In this document: positions 8,494 through 16,260 of the stretch, one piece after another
Numbering within the stretch: the stretch's first letter is position 1
How the letters are laid out: the number at the start of each line of letters is the position of its first letter
DNA from: Mogibacterium sp.
GTDB lineage: Bacteria; Bacillota; Clostridia; Peptostreptococcales; Anaerovoracaceae
NCBI GenBank assembly: GCA_017505405.1
Contig: JAFVPI010000008.1
Coordinates: 1-34,719, forward strand
Reading direction: 5' to 3'
Length of the DNA stretch: 34,719 nucleotides
Notes under the pieces: generated by a model
Database searches by the model: none
What the model was told of the DNA's origin: nothing
Seen by the model: the letters and a program-made list of their open reading frames with translations, nothing else
Program-made: the position numbers and the translations under genes

Positions 8494-9792
8494 CTATTCA
8501 AATTTTGAATAGTTCGCTCTGTGTGCTGCGAGACCTAGAAATACAAATTCAAACGGTGTCGTATAGAAAAATGCGAGACCGAATATCGACGATAAAAAGT
8601 ATCCCAGCACAGCATATGCAGCTATTCTGTTTACCGGATCATGTCTCCCGTTCCTTATTCCTTTTATGACCGCCGTGATCACAGCTGCACAATAGAATAC
8701 TGCCGCAGGGATCCCGAAAAACACCGCATAAGTAAGAGGTTCATTGTGAGGACTTGTCGTAAGTGTGTAGTCTTTCATGATATCCGCGATGCCCTCACAG
8801 CCATATCCCCACACAGGATAATCAGCTATGTATTCAGCAACATATTGCCATATTCCCCACCTTCCGTTTCCGGCGTATATATTATTATCCCCTGAAATGA
8901 TCTGCAGGAATTCAGAGGCAGTCTGTATCATGTCCTCTCTTAACGGTCTGACCAGCACCAGGGCTGCTGCAGCGGCAATAGCAAGCACTGCAAGCAATGA
9001 CAGTGCACGGCGTCCCGCATCCCCCTTTCCGGCAGCTGATACGATGATCATTATGGTCAGTACTGAGCCTGCAGCTATGATACCTCCCATACTGCGGTTC
9101 ATTGCCAGAGCCCCCAGACTGATAAAAAGCGACGCTGCACCCATGGCAGCCATTCTGCCTTTATAACTGATAAAGCATCCTGCGGACACCGCTATCACCA
9201 TTACAAGAAAGTATCCGTAATGATTTCCATGATAGAAAATCGCCGCCGGCTCCAGCTTGTCGTTAAAGGCAATGATTCTTCCGGTTGCAAGGTTGAAGAA
9301 GAATGCTGCTGCAATCAGGTCTGATACTGCCATAAAAGACACGAGAAATATCATCTTCAGATCTTTCTTCCATCTGCGTCCGGCTGTGTACATATAGACA
9401 AAAATGAACAGCATCAGATCGTATACTCCGACATATCTGTAAGCTACTCCGAAAATGGCATCATGTGATATCCCGTTAACTGCGGTCGATATCAGCATAC
9501 AGACCGCAAACAAGGCAAGCAGGATATCCTTGAGATCGACATGCAGGCTGTCTGTCTCGAGCTCATCACCGAAGCAGGCTGCCATACAAAGGATGGATAC
9601 AAGTGAGATGATGCGTGCAGCAGCAGGAAATACCACATACTGACCGTTTTTCATTGACGGAATAAAGATATCGAGCAGCAGCATCAGAAGAAGCATCGCG
9701 CACAGCAAAAGCGCGGGCACAGCAGCTATTGTCCCGACTTTATAATGTATACTGCTGAAAAAACCATTCCTCTCTTTTTCCCTTGCTGACAT
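8494..9792 (-). CDS. O-antigen ligase / Wzy-type polysaccharide polymerase family membrane protein
   Basis: 432 residues with about 11-12 hydrophobic segments. A large loop in the C-terminal half has the Wzy_C/O-antigen-ligase pattern: GNGRWGIWQYVAEYI, a WGYGCEGI turn and TSPHNEPLTYAVFFGI. In a Gram-positive locus with Wzx and a lipid-carrier priming enzyme, polymerisation of the repeat unit outside the membrane is the likely role; ligation to another acceptor is the alternative. The ATG is 1 nt after the stop of the Fe-S protein gene (TAA-T-ATG) with no clear Shine-Dalgarno, which suggests translational coupling to it. Confidence 0.85.
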   Translation of the reverse strand: MSAREKERNGFFSSIHYKVGTIAAVPALLLCAMLLLMLLLDIFIPSMKNGQYVVFPAAARIISLVSILCMAACFGDELETDSLHVDLKDILLALFAVCMLISTAVNGISHDAIFGVAYRYVGVYDLMLFIFVYMYTAGRRWKKDLKMIFLVSFMAVSDLIAAAFFFNLATGRIIAFNDKLEPAAIFYHGNHYGYFLVMVIAVSAGCFISYKGRMAAMGAASLFISLGALAMNRSMGGIIAAGSVLTIMIIVSAAGKGDAGRRALSLLAVLAIAAAAALVLVRPLREDMIQTASEFLQIISGDNNIYAGNGRWGIWQYVAEYIADYPVWGYGCEGIADIMKDYTLTTSPHNEPLTYAVFFGIPAAVFYCAAVITAVIKGIRNGRHDPVNRIAAYAVLGYFLSSIFGLAFFYTTPFEFVFLGLAAHRANYSKFE

Positions 9793-9793
9793 A

Positions 9794-10756
9794 TTATTTA
9801 AATCTTGTAAAAACTCTGTTTAGATATGATTTCACCGTGTCAGGCTTCTCGTCCGTTCCAATTATAAGCGGCAGCACATGGTCTATGGATCTGAGACCGC
9901 TTCTCCTGAATCTTCCGGTGCAGGATGCGCAATAAGTAAAAAGTTTATGATCAGTACTTTCACCAAGTTTCTGAACGAAACCGTCGGCGAGCTCCTCCTC
10001 ATGCTTTATAGCACTTCCGCCAAGACCGCAGCATTGTGCTGAATCATTGACCGTTACATTTCCGTCTACAAATAGTTTTATTTCCTCTAACCACTTCTTT
10101 TCGGACCTGTCAGGACAAGGAATATAAAATTCCATATCGCCTTTTAGCAATTTACCTTCACCAAGCTCGCTGAGCTTGTCATAGACACTTCTGACTTTCA
10201 CCCCGAGCCTGTCCCCGAAGAAATTCATACAGTTAGGACATGCGGTAACTATCTCAGTGACCCCGGCATCATTCAGACGTCTTCTGATGCCATCAAGTAT
10301 CCTTTCTTCGTCACCGGCAAGTCCGAGCTCTGCTATCGGCTTGCCGCAGCACTCATATACGGTGCCTATGCCGTGTTCAGAAAACAGCCTGACAAGAGCG
10401 GCATTTGTTTTAGGATACATGGACGGGAAATTGCAGCCCGGAAAGAATACGGTTCCATTAGTCACATTTTTCCAGTTCCGGAATTTATAGTCACGCTTCT
10501 CAGCTATCAGGCCTTTATATTCTTTTTCAATGGCTTGTTTTCCATCCGACACTGCACGCTCACGTCTCATTTCAAGAATGAGTCCTCTTCCGTCTATCCC
10601 GACCGGGCAGACGGAAGAACACCTGCCGCACAGAAAACAATGATACGCGAGCTCTTTCAGCTTCTCAGTATCACAGATATCTATTTTGTATTTTGTCAGA
10701 AAACTGCAGTTATCCCTGCACATATGACAGTGAATGCATGCATCTGTTGAAATCAT
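9794..10756 (-). CDS. (Fe-S)-binding protein with two CCG domains, HdrD/GlcF/LutA-like
   Basis: 320 residues. The N-terminus is a ferredoxin-like region with two [4Fe-4S] motifs: C7, C10, C13, C17 and C40, C43, C46, C50 (CFLCGRCSSVCP). Two cysteine-rich CCG domains follow: FFPGC...ECCGKP...CPNC and then IPCP...QCCGLGGS...YCASC. This layout belongs to the family of heterodisulfide reductase subunit D, glycolate oxidase GlcF and LutA, which pass electrons to flavin or membrane partners. No partner oxidase gene is adjacent. It precedes the polymerase gene by one base, and lies just downstream of two secreted rhodanese-domain genes. Whether it serves sulfur or thiol redox chemistry or the polysaccharide locus cannot be told. 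The ribosome binding site is weak. Confidence 0.82.
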   Translation of the reverse strand: MISTDACIHCHMCRDNCSFLTKYKIDICDTEKLKELAYHCFLCGRCSSVCPVGIDGRGLILEMRRERAVSDGKQAIEKEYKGLIAEKRDYKFRNWKNVTNGTVFFPGCNFPSMYPKTNAALVRLFSEHGIGTVYECCGKPIAELGLAGDEERILDGIRRRLNDAGVTEIVTACPNCMNFFGDRLGVKVRSVYDKLSELGEGKLLKGDMEFYIPCPDRSEKKWLEEIKLFVDGNVTVNDSAQCCGLGGSAIKHEEELADGFVQKLGESTDHKLFTYCASCTGRFRRSGLRSIDHVLPLIIGTDEKPDTVKSYLNRVFTRFK

Positions 10757-10853
10757 AAAAAACGGCCTGCACTTTCATTCTTTATTTTCATTTCAAATAT
10801 CGTATCTATTTTACACGAATTCGGTTTTTATTAATATCAGTATATTCAACATT

Positions 10854-10877
10854 AGGGGCCGGCAAATGCCGGCCCCT
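10854..10877 (-). terminator. GC-rich hairpin after the three-rhodanese protein gene
   Basis: A perfect 10-bp stem AGGGGCCGGC / GCCGGCCCCT with loop AAAT lies 38 nt past the stop of the 10915-13011 gene. Only scattered T residues follow on the minus strand (TAATGTTG), so it is a strong hairpin with a poor T-tract. Confidence 0.6.
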
Positions 10878-10914
10878 CAACAGCATAGTAATTTACATAC
10901 TGCGAATCATTATG

Positions 10915-13011
10915 CTATTTCTCTACTGGGAATTCCTTAGCGTTCCATGCTTTCATTCCGCCATTCGGGCCTTGAGTGAAGTCATCCTGTCCGAGGATGA
11001 AAACATTTTCAGGAGCAATACCGAGTTCATCGGTAAGTATGGCTTTTGCAGTATTAGCATATTTGTTTCCGCTATAGCAGATAAGAACGTATTTCAGTCC
11101 ATCGTCACCTTTGACAGCATTTTCGACATTAGTTTTTGCCTCTGCCTTCTGCTCATCTGTAGGTTCACTGTTAGCCGCTACAGCCGATACATCAGCAGAC
11201 ACAGCAGACTTGATATGCCCTGCCGCAAAGTCATCTGCCTTGCGTGTATCAAGCACCTTGAAGCTTCCGCCTGCAAATTCTTCGGCTTCAATAGCTCTGT
11301 TAAGCTCATCTGCGCTTATGATCTGTGAACCCGGAGTGATTTTAAGTGTGAACGATGCTTCTTTATCATTAGCGTTTGCCTCAGCCTTGATAGTTACCGT
11401 CTTCTCTGCAGAAGCATCCAGAACCTGAACTGTTCCGTCTTCATTAACAGTTGCCACACTCGGATCACTTGATGAGAACTTAACTGACTTCTGAATGTTT
11501 TCCTTAGGAGGCATGAGATTGAATACGTCGTAGTAGTTTCCGGTGAATCTTGCAGTAAGCACTTCCTGATTTGCGGAAAGACCTCTCAGAGGGTTGAAGT
11601 ATTCATCTGCATCCCAGAGCGCCTTTACAGTAGTTTCTTTAACTGCACCCTTTGCCGGGTCGCCGATCTGAACCGGATGGCTGTTGAAGTCTTCACCCTT
11701 TGCAGTTCTGTCACCATAGTTCCATGGGTCAGAGTATGCGCCTGAGTATACATACCAGCCGTCATCCCAAAGCTTCATATTGTCAATGCCCTCTTCATAG
11801 CAGATCAGGAAAGGAATGGTAGCTCTCCAGCCTGTTCCGCAGTAGAAAGCAAGCTCGTTCTTTGTGGATGCTCCATATGGCGCAAGGTATTCATTGATCT
11901 TATCGGTATCAACTGTCTTGCCATTTGCAAAATACGAGCTGTCATCGGTATCATGGCCCCAGATAGCTCCCTTAGGCTCTCCGGCGATATCAATATAAGC
12001 ATATCCTGAATTCTTTCCACAGAACTCATCGTATGAGCGGATACTTACCAGTTTGAAGTTCGAATCGCTCTCTACTTTCTTGAGCATGTCAGCAGTAGAG
12101 ATCACCCATTCAGGATGAAGTGGTTCTGTCCTTCCGAACGAAGCAGCTGTTGGCACAGCAGCTTCTGCTTTTGTGACCATAGGATATCCCTTGTCACCCC
12201 ATGCAGCTACGCCTCCGTCAAGAACTCTTACCTTCTTTACACCCATCATCAGAGCAGCCATTGCAAGTCTTGTCTGGGCTGAACCAGCAGGATCTGCGCC
12301 ATAGCAAATCAGCTCTGTGTCTGTTGTGATGCCGTAGCTTCCAAGTGCAGCAATAAGTTCTTTGTAATTATTGTTGAAGCCTCTGAGATCCCAGAACTCG
12401 TAGCCAAGATCCTGATAGTTGCTTTCAAGATCGTCTGTGTTTACATGGATGGCTCCCTTGATCATATAGTCCGGAGCATACTCCATTGGTCCCCAGGATA
12501 CTTCAGCAATTACGACATTACTTGCACCGCTGTCAACAAGAGCTTTTACATAATCAGCATCTACGAACACCTGTCTGTCAGATATTTCAGGTACCGCAGA
12601 TTTTTTCTGTGTCTTTGCTGAAACTGTCTTGCTGAATTTGCCTTTCTTCTTGCCGTTGATCGCTCTTACCTTGAAGTAATACTTTTTGTTGGCTTTAAGA
12701 GCTTTTTTGTTGTACTTCTTAACGGTATAGGATCTCGCTGAAGCCTTGACTGTAGCGGCTCTTTTGAAATTCTTCTTCGCATTTGTGGATACATAGATCT
12801 GATACTTTTTGGCATTTTTCGCCTTTTTCCAGGTCACTTTGACTGAAGACGAAGACACCGCCTCTGCCTTCACTCCGGTGACTTTAGCAGGCTTCTTTGC
12901 CTTTGCAGCAGCATAAGCCTGGTTCACCGGCATCACTGAATATGTGAATACTACAGCGAGTGCCAGAATGAATACCATGACCTTGCTCATCCAGGATGAT
13001 CTTTTAGTCAT
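10915..13011 (-). CDS. Secreted FN3 protein with three rhodanese-like domains and a Big_2-type domain
   Basis: 698 residues from ATG 13011, chosen because GGAGGG lies 5 nt upstream. A signal peptide (residues 1-34, ending near QAYA) precedes a lysine-rich FN3 domain (about 41-134). Residues about 145-280 and 300-425 form a tandem rhodanese pair like thiosulfate or mercaptopyruvate sulfurtransferases. The first has a degenerate loop (ICYGADP, C236). The second has C391 in CGTGWRAT and keeps the expected Cys-x4-Arg. A Big_2-like Ig segment follows (about 480-558, SSSDPSVATVNEDGTV). A third rhodanese (565-698) has C645 in CYSGNKYA. Rhodaneses move sulfane sulfur onto thiols; extracellular substrates are unknown. 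There is no LPXTG or SLH anchor. The N-terminal 134 residues and the third rhodanese are paralogous to the next gene upstream. Confidence 0.85.
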   Translation of the reverse strand: MTKRSSWMSKVMVFILALAVVFTYSVMPVNQAYAAAKAKKPAKVTGVKAEAVSSSSVKVTWKKAKNAKKYQIYVSTNAKKNFKRAATVKASARSYTVKKYNKKALKANKKYYFKVRAINGKKKGKFSKTVSAKTQKKSAVPEISDRQVFVDADYVKALVDSGASNVVIAEVSWGPMEYAPDYMIKGAIHVNTDDLESNYQDLGYEFWDLRGFNNNYKELIAALGSYGITTDTELICYGADPAGSAQTRLAMAALMMGVKKVRVLDGGVAAWGDKGYPMVTKAEAAVPTAASFGRTEPLHPEWVISTADMLKKVESDSNFKLVSIRSYDEFCGKNSGYAYIDIAGEPKGAIWGHDTDDSSYFANGKTVDTDKINEYLAPYGASTKNELAFYCGTGWRATIPFLICYEEGIDNMKLWDDGWYVYSGAYSDPWNYGDRTAKGEDFNSHPVQIGDPAKGAVKETTVKALWDADEYFNPLRGLSANQEVLTARFTGNYYDVFNLMPPKENIQKSVKFSSSDPSVATVNEDGTVQVLDASAEKTVTIKAEANANDKEASFTLKITPGSQIISADELNRAIEAEEFAGGSFKVLDTRKADDFAAGHIKSAVSADVSAVAANSEPTDEQKAEAKTNVENAVKGDDGLKYVLICYSGNKYANTAKAILTDELGIAPENVFILGQDDFTQGPNGGMKAWNAKEFPVEK
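12611..13010 (-). repeat. 400-bp near-identical repeat, copy 1 (signal peptide plus FN3)
   Basis: This stretch matches 15014-15413 almost base for base, with scattered mostly synonymous differences and no gaps. The part nearest the start codon (about 12838-13000) differs at only one or two positions. Both copies encode the same roughly 134 residues, apart from Thr versus Ala at position 2. This indicates recent duplication or ongoing gene conversion between the two secreted-protein genes. Confidence 0.92.
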
Positions 13012-13037
13012 AAATCCCTCCAAATTTTACCTATATT

Positions 13038-13065
13038 GTATTAACTGGTACTGTGATTCTACCAA
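13038..13065 (-). promoter_or_regulatory. Promoter of the three-rhodanese gene (TTGGTA-16-TAATAC)
   Basis: On the minus strand TTGGTA (13060-13065) and TAATAC (13038-13043) are separated by 16 nt, with TAATAC 26 nt before the ATG. The same arrangement, preceded by the same CTTTTTTTATTG stretch, occurs before the paralogous gene. An alternative, TTGACT with TTTTAT, lies further upstream. Confidence 0.55.
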
Positions 13066-13133
13066 TAAAAAAAGTGTGCATAAAATTGATAGAGTATATA
13101 ATAGTCAACCAGTATATTGCATTATTTAATGCT

Positions 13134-13171
13134 AAAACAGCATTTCCGCATTATTGCGGAAATGCTGTTTT
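13134..13171 (-). terminator. Terminator after the transglutaminase/rhodanese gene
   Basis: A perfect 17-bp stem (AAAACAGCATTTCCGCA and its complement) with loop TTAT lies 32 nt past the stop at 13204. The arm ends in TTTT on either strand, so it could work in both directions. Confidence 0.8.
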
Positions 13172-13203
13172 TATCAGGAACTAGCATTTATACAGCGTTT
13201 TAT

Positions 13204-15414
13204 CTAGAAGTTTGTTGCTCCTCCGATAAGATATGTAATTTTGCTCATATCAACACCCTTATCAGCGTAGTAAAGAAGTGCTTTCTTAGCCATAGCATTA
13301 CCCGTATAACATACGATCACTATTCTTTTACCCTGCGCAGCTTCAAAAGCAGCGTCAAGGTTTGCAGCAACTTTATCATCCGCTTTTACAGGCGCTGAGT
13401 ATGCTCCCTCTACGGCAGGCTCAGAACCGGCGTCTCTTACATCAACCAGGAAATCTTCTGCCTTAACTTCACTCTTAGCAATTCCGAGGAAACTTGCAGG
13501 ATACTTAGCCGACCATGCTTTCATGCCGCCATTTGCGCCCTGTGTTCCGTCGTCCTGTGCAAGGATCAGAATGTTGTCATTCTTTGCACCAGCTTCCAGG
13601 AGCAGTTCTCTTCCGGCATTTGCAAATTTGTTGCCTGTGTAGCAGATAAGTGCATATCTCTGTGATGCAAGGTCATCCTTCTCGATTACTTTGGCAAGAT
13701 TTGCTGCAGCAGCAGTCTTGTCATTATTGTCAACATATGGTCCCATGTCTGCACTTACTGCAGTTACGATATGTCCTGCAGAATAGTCAGCTGCACGGCG
13801 GAGGTCGACGACCTTGATACTTCCTGCTTTCATCTCACTCATCAGTGCTTCTGCAGTAATAGTTTGTGCAACTTCTTCAGGCTGTTCAGGTGCTGCCTCA
13901 GCGCATGTGATCGTGTACTTGAAGTCTTTGTACTTAGTGCAGTCGATATCTTTGCCTGCAGCATCCTTCTGAACGCCGTCCACTTCAGCATAAGGATATC
14001 CGAATGTATTTCTGACATCACCCTTCTGTGCAGGTTCAAGCACGAGGTCGCGGCCTCTGCTCAGAACGACTCTGTTGTTGTCTACACCGCACCAGAGAGC
14101 TTTCTTCTTATCGAGTACGGACTGATCCTTTCTTGCAGCTTCGATAGCTTCTTTCGATCTGTCAGCTGCTACCGATCTTGCCTGCTTGAGTACATCACCA
14201 GGGTCTGCGAATGTCCAGCCTTCGCCCGGCAGATAGAACTCAGCCCAGCAGTGCTGTCCGTCACTGGATGTATCGTTGAGACGGATACCAAACATTTCTC
14301 TTGCAGCGATGCCGTTGGCACGGCAGAGTGCTACGAAGCAGGAGTTGAGGTCTGTGCAGTGGCCACCCCATCTTCCGTACTTTTCGAATCTCTCAAGGAG
14401 ATTGCCAGGGTTACCTTCTCCGCATCCGGTTGCATTGAAGAACTCAACTTCTTTGCCATCCTTATCCTTGAATTTGTCGCCGATATCAAATCTCTCAAGA
14501 TTATCAATTACCCAGTTGTAGATATTCTCAGCTTTGCCGAGAGTTGTTGTAGCATCGCCGGCAGCGATCTTTGCATACTTCTGTACAAAAGCATTATCAA
14601 GATCGATCGCACTGCTTTCAAGGCTGATGAACTTCTCTGCATCAGCAGGGATAGTTGCGGAAGCATCTTCCTTAGGATCAGGACGGCTAACGGCTTTCCT
14701 CTCAACATCAAACTTAACTGTAGCCTTTCTGTCCGCAGGTTCCGCATTCTCGTCCCAAACGAAATGAGCCATCTGGTTGCTCCAGCCGCTGTTTTTCTCA
14801 ACAGTGAATTCACTGGCAACTACTCCATCGGCTTTTAAATCATAGTTGCTGACGACCTGATAAGATTCGCTGCTTGGCACAGGTACCCAGACTTCTACCT
14901 TGTGTCCCTTAGGGTATCTTGTCTCATCGGTCATATCCACCTCGATCGTCATCGTTCTTGACTTGGCTTCACCGACATTAGGGTCTTTTTCAACAATGTT
15001 TTCTTTCTGCTTGGTCTTTGCTGAAACTGTTTTGCTGAACTTGCCTTTCTTCTTGCCGTTGATCGCTCTTACCTTGAAGTAGTACTTTTTGTTGGCCTTC
15101 AAAGCCTTTTTGTTGTACTTCTTAACGGTATAGGATCTCGCTGAAGCCTTGACCGTAGCGGCTCTTTTGAAATTCTTCTTCGCGTTTGTAGATACATAGA
15201 TCTGATACTTCTTGGCATTTTTCGCCTTTTTCCAGGTCACTTTGACTGAAGACGAGGACACCGCCTCTGCCTTCACTCCGGTGACTTTAGCAGGCTTCTT
15301 TGCCTTTGCAGCAGCATAAGCCTGGTTCACCGGCATCACTGAATATGTGAATACTACAGCGAGTGCCAGAATGAATACCATGACCTTGCTCATCCATGAT
15401 GATCTTTTAGCCAT
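13204..15414 (-). CDS. Secreted FN3 protein with transglutaminase-like and two rhodanese-like domains
   Basis: 736 residues from ATG 15414, set by GGAGGAG 4-5 nt upstream. The first 134 residues (signal peptide plus lysine-rich FN3) nearly equal those of the neighbouring paralogue. Residues about 150-245 look like the beta-sandwich that often precedes bacterial transglutaminase domains (VEVWVPVPSSESYQVVSNY). The transglutaminase-like core follows with C353 in WGGHCTDLNSCF, H388 in GQHCWAEFYLPG and D404 in TFADPGD, so the catalytic triad is intact. Two rhodanese-like domains close the protein: about 515-640 with C591 in CYTGNKFA, and about 645-736 with C702 in CYTGNAMA. The role may be protein cross-linking, proteolysis or thiol/persulfide chemistry at the cell surface; this is inference. 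There is no wall-anchor motif. Confidence 0.85.
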   Translation of the reverse strand: MAKRSSWMSKVMVFILALAVVFTYSVMPVNQAYAAAKAKKPAKVTGVKAEAVSSSSVKVTWKKAKNAKKYQIYVSTNAKKNFKRAATVKASARSYTVKKYNKKALKANKKYYFKVRAINGKKKGKFSKTVSAKTKQKENIVEKDPNVGEAKSRTMTIEVDMTDETRYPKGHKVEVWVPVPSSESYQVVSNYDLKADGVVASEFTVEKNSGWSNQMAHFVWDENAEPADRKATVKFDVERKAVSRPDPKEDASATIPADAEKFISLESSAIDLDNAFVQKYAKIAAGDATTTLGKAENIYNWVIDNLERFDIGDKFKDKDGKEVEFFNATGCGEGNPGNLLERFEKYGRWGGHCTDLNSCFVALCRANGIAAREMFGIRLNDTSSDGQHCWAEFYLPGEGWTFADPGDVLKQARSVAADRSKEAIEAARKDQSVLDKKKALWCGVDNNRVVLSRGRDLVLEPAQKGDVRNTFGYPYAEVDGVQKDAAGKDIDCTKYKDFKYTITCAEAAPEQPEEVAQTITAEALMSEMKAGSIKVVDLRRAADYSAGHIVTAVSADMGPYVDNNDKTAAAANLAKVIEKDDLASQRYALICYTGNKFANAGRELLLEAGAKNDNILILAQDDGTQGANGGMKAWSAKYPASFLGIAKSEVKAEDFLVDVRDAGSEPAVEGAYSAPVKADDKVAANLDAAFEAAQGKRIVIVCYTGNAMAKKALLYYADKGVDMSKITYLIGGATNF
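15014..15413 (-). repeat. 400-bp near-identical repeat, copy 2 (signal peptide plus FN3)
   Basis: Partner of 12611-13010 at the same position in the paralogous gene. Beyond the repeat the two proteins diverge, except that their CYxGNK rhodanese domains are related at protein level. The similarity also touches the upstream promoter elements. Confidence 0.92.
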
Positions 15415-15445
15415 AAAACTCCTCCATAGACATAAAAGAATAAAT

Positions 15446-15473
15446 GTATTAGCGTACATGTAAATGATAGCAA
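15446..15473 (-). promoter_or_regulatory. Promoter of the transglutaminase/rhodanese gene (TTGCTA-16-TAATAC)
   Basis: TTGCTA (15468-15473) and TAATAC (15446-15451) lie 16 nt apart on the minus strand, 31 nt before the ATG. The layout equals that of the paralogue, including the flanking CTTTTTTTATTG, whose T-run is also the tail of the preceding terminator. A second possibility is TTTACA with TATTCT a few bases downstream. Confidence 0.5.
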
Positions 15474-15514
15474 TAAAAAAAGCCCGAATAAAATCATTAC
15501 ATTTTATACGGGCT
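15474..15514 (-). terminator. Terminator after the C_GCAxxG_C_C gene
   Basis: AGCCCGAATAAAAT and ATTTTATACGGGCT pair over 14 positions with one mismatch around a CATTAC loop. Seven T residues follow on the minus strand. It insulates the secreted-protein gene from the gene at 15565-16020. Confidence 0.85.
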
Positions 15515-15564
15515 CCTTAACAGATATTAATTTTCAATATGTTCCGGGGATTTTTTTTCTTATA

Positions 15565-16020
15565 CTAATTTATTTCTTCCTCTTCCGGTTCCGAAACAAT
15601 ATCTTCAAGTATTTCTATCGCTTCAAGAACAAATTCCGGACAAAGTGAGAACAGTTTGCCGGATTCGATTATCCTGCTGAAGCCTTCCGGCGTTGAGATA
15701 TCGTCTTCAAGCAGATCCCTGCACATACATGAGCCTCTTACGGCTTTCCATTTATCAATGAATTCGCGGCGCTTTGCAATCAGCACATCTCTTTGTTCCA
15801 TATCATCAGGACCGCTGTGACCATATCGCATCCCGATCACCATGAGCGCTCCGACGACAGCTCCGCAGGTCTCTCCAATACCGGATCCGCCTCCGAATGC
15901 GGCAGCAAGCCTGTTGGCTTTGTCATATGGGATCCCCAGCTCATCCGCGTAATGACTGAGCACCACCTGGCTGCAGTCCTGGCCTTTCATAAAAAGATCA
16001 GCGATTTGTTCTTTCTCCAT
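15565..16020 (-). CDS. C_GCAxxG_C_C family protein
   Basis: 151 residues matching the C_GCAxxG_C_C (TIGR01909) family of small cysteine proteins from anaerobes. Visible marks are a first Cys in GQDCSQVVL, GGGSGIGETCGAVVGALMVIG with the central GxTCGAxxG motif, a Cys pair in GSCMCRDLL, and a late Cys in FSLCPEF. The conserved cysteines suggest metal or cluster binding, and the function is not established. The C-terminus is unusually acidic (EPEEEE). A GAGGGAT ribosome binding site lies 5 nt before the ATG. It stands alone between two terminators. Confidence 0.88.
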   Translation of the reverse strand: MEKEQIADLFMKGQDCSQVVLSHYADELGIPYDKANRLAAAFGGGSGIGETCGAVVGALMVIGMRYGHSGPDDMEQRDVLIAKRREFIDKWKAVRGSCMCRDLLEDDISTPEGFSRIIESGKLFSLCPEFVLEAIEILEDIVSEPEEEEIN

Positions 16021-16038
16021 AGTTATCCCTCATTTCAT

Positions 16039-16068
16039 AAAAACTCCGGTTCTACGGCCGGAGTTTTT
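16039..16068 (-). terminator. Terminator of the infC-rpmI-rplT operon
   Basis: An 11-bp perfect stem AAAAACTCCGG / CCGGAGTTTTT with an 8-nt loop, just after the stop of the small membrane-protein gene. The 3' arm ends with a T-tract on the minus strand. It reads equally well on the plus strand. Confidence 0.8.
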
Positions 16069-16071
16069 ATG

Positions 16072-16260
16072 TTATTCGTTTTTATCTGATTCAGTATCCT
16101 TATGCTGCGAAGCAGCTTCCGCGGCTTTGCGTCTCGCCTCCGCCCTCTGTCTGATGAGCGCGGCGTTTCTTTCGGTCAGGTACCACCAGCCGACTGCGCA
16201 CACAGCAACGAATGCCGCAGCCATAAAGATTATTCCTAAATGGCTGACAAAATAACTCAT
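16072..16260 (-). CDS. Small single-pass membrane protein coupled to rplT
   Basis: 62 residues, family not recognised. One hydrophobic helix (about residues 7-28, IIFMAAAFVAVCAVGWWYL) is followed by a charged alanine/arginine-rich helix (RQRAEARRKAAEAASQ) and an acidic tail, so N-out/C-in topology is likely. Its ATG shares one base with the rplT stop codon (TAATG), the classic arrangement for translational coupling, and the operon terminator follows within 4 nt. This positional support makes it a real gene despite its size. A link to ribosome biogenesis is only suggested by location. Confidence 0.65.
   Translation of the reverse strand: MSYFVSHLGIIFMAAAFVAVCAVGWWYLTERNAALIRQRAEARRKAAEAASQHKDTESDKNE

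Noticed and set aside
13771-14838. Long open frame of 355 codons on the plus strand
   Set aside because: It is wholly antisense to the transglutaminase/rhodanese gene, has Cys/Ser/Leu-rich composition typical of a reverse-frame shadow, and matches no family.
12604-15414. The 400-bp repeats as an insertion sequence or transposon
   Set aside because: They are coding segments at the same position in two genes, with no transposase, terminal inverted repeats or target duplication.
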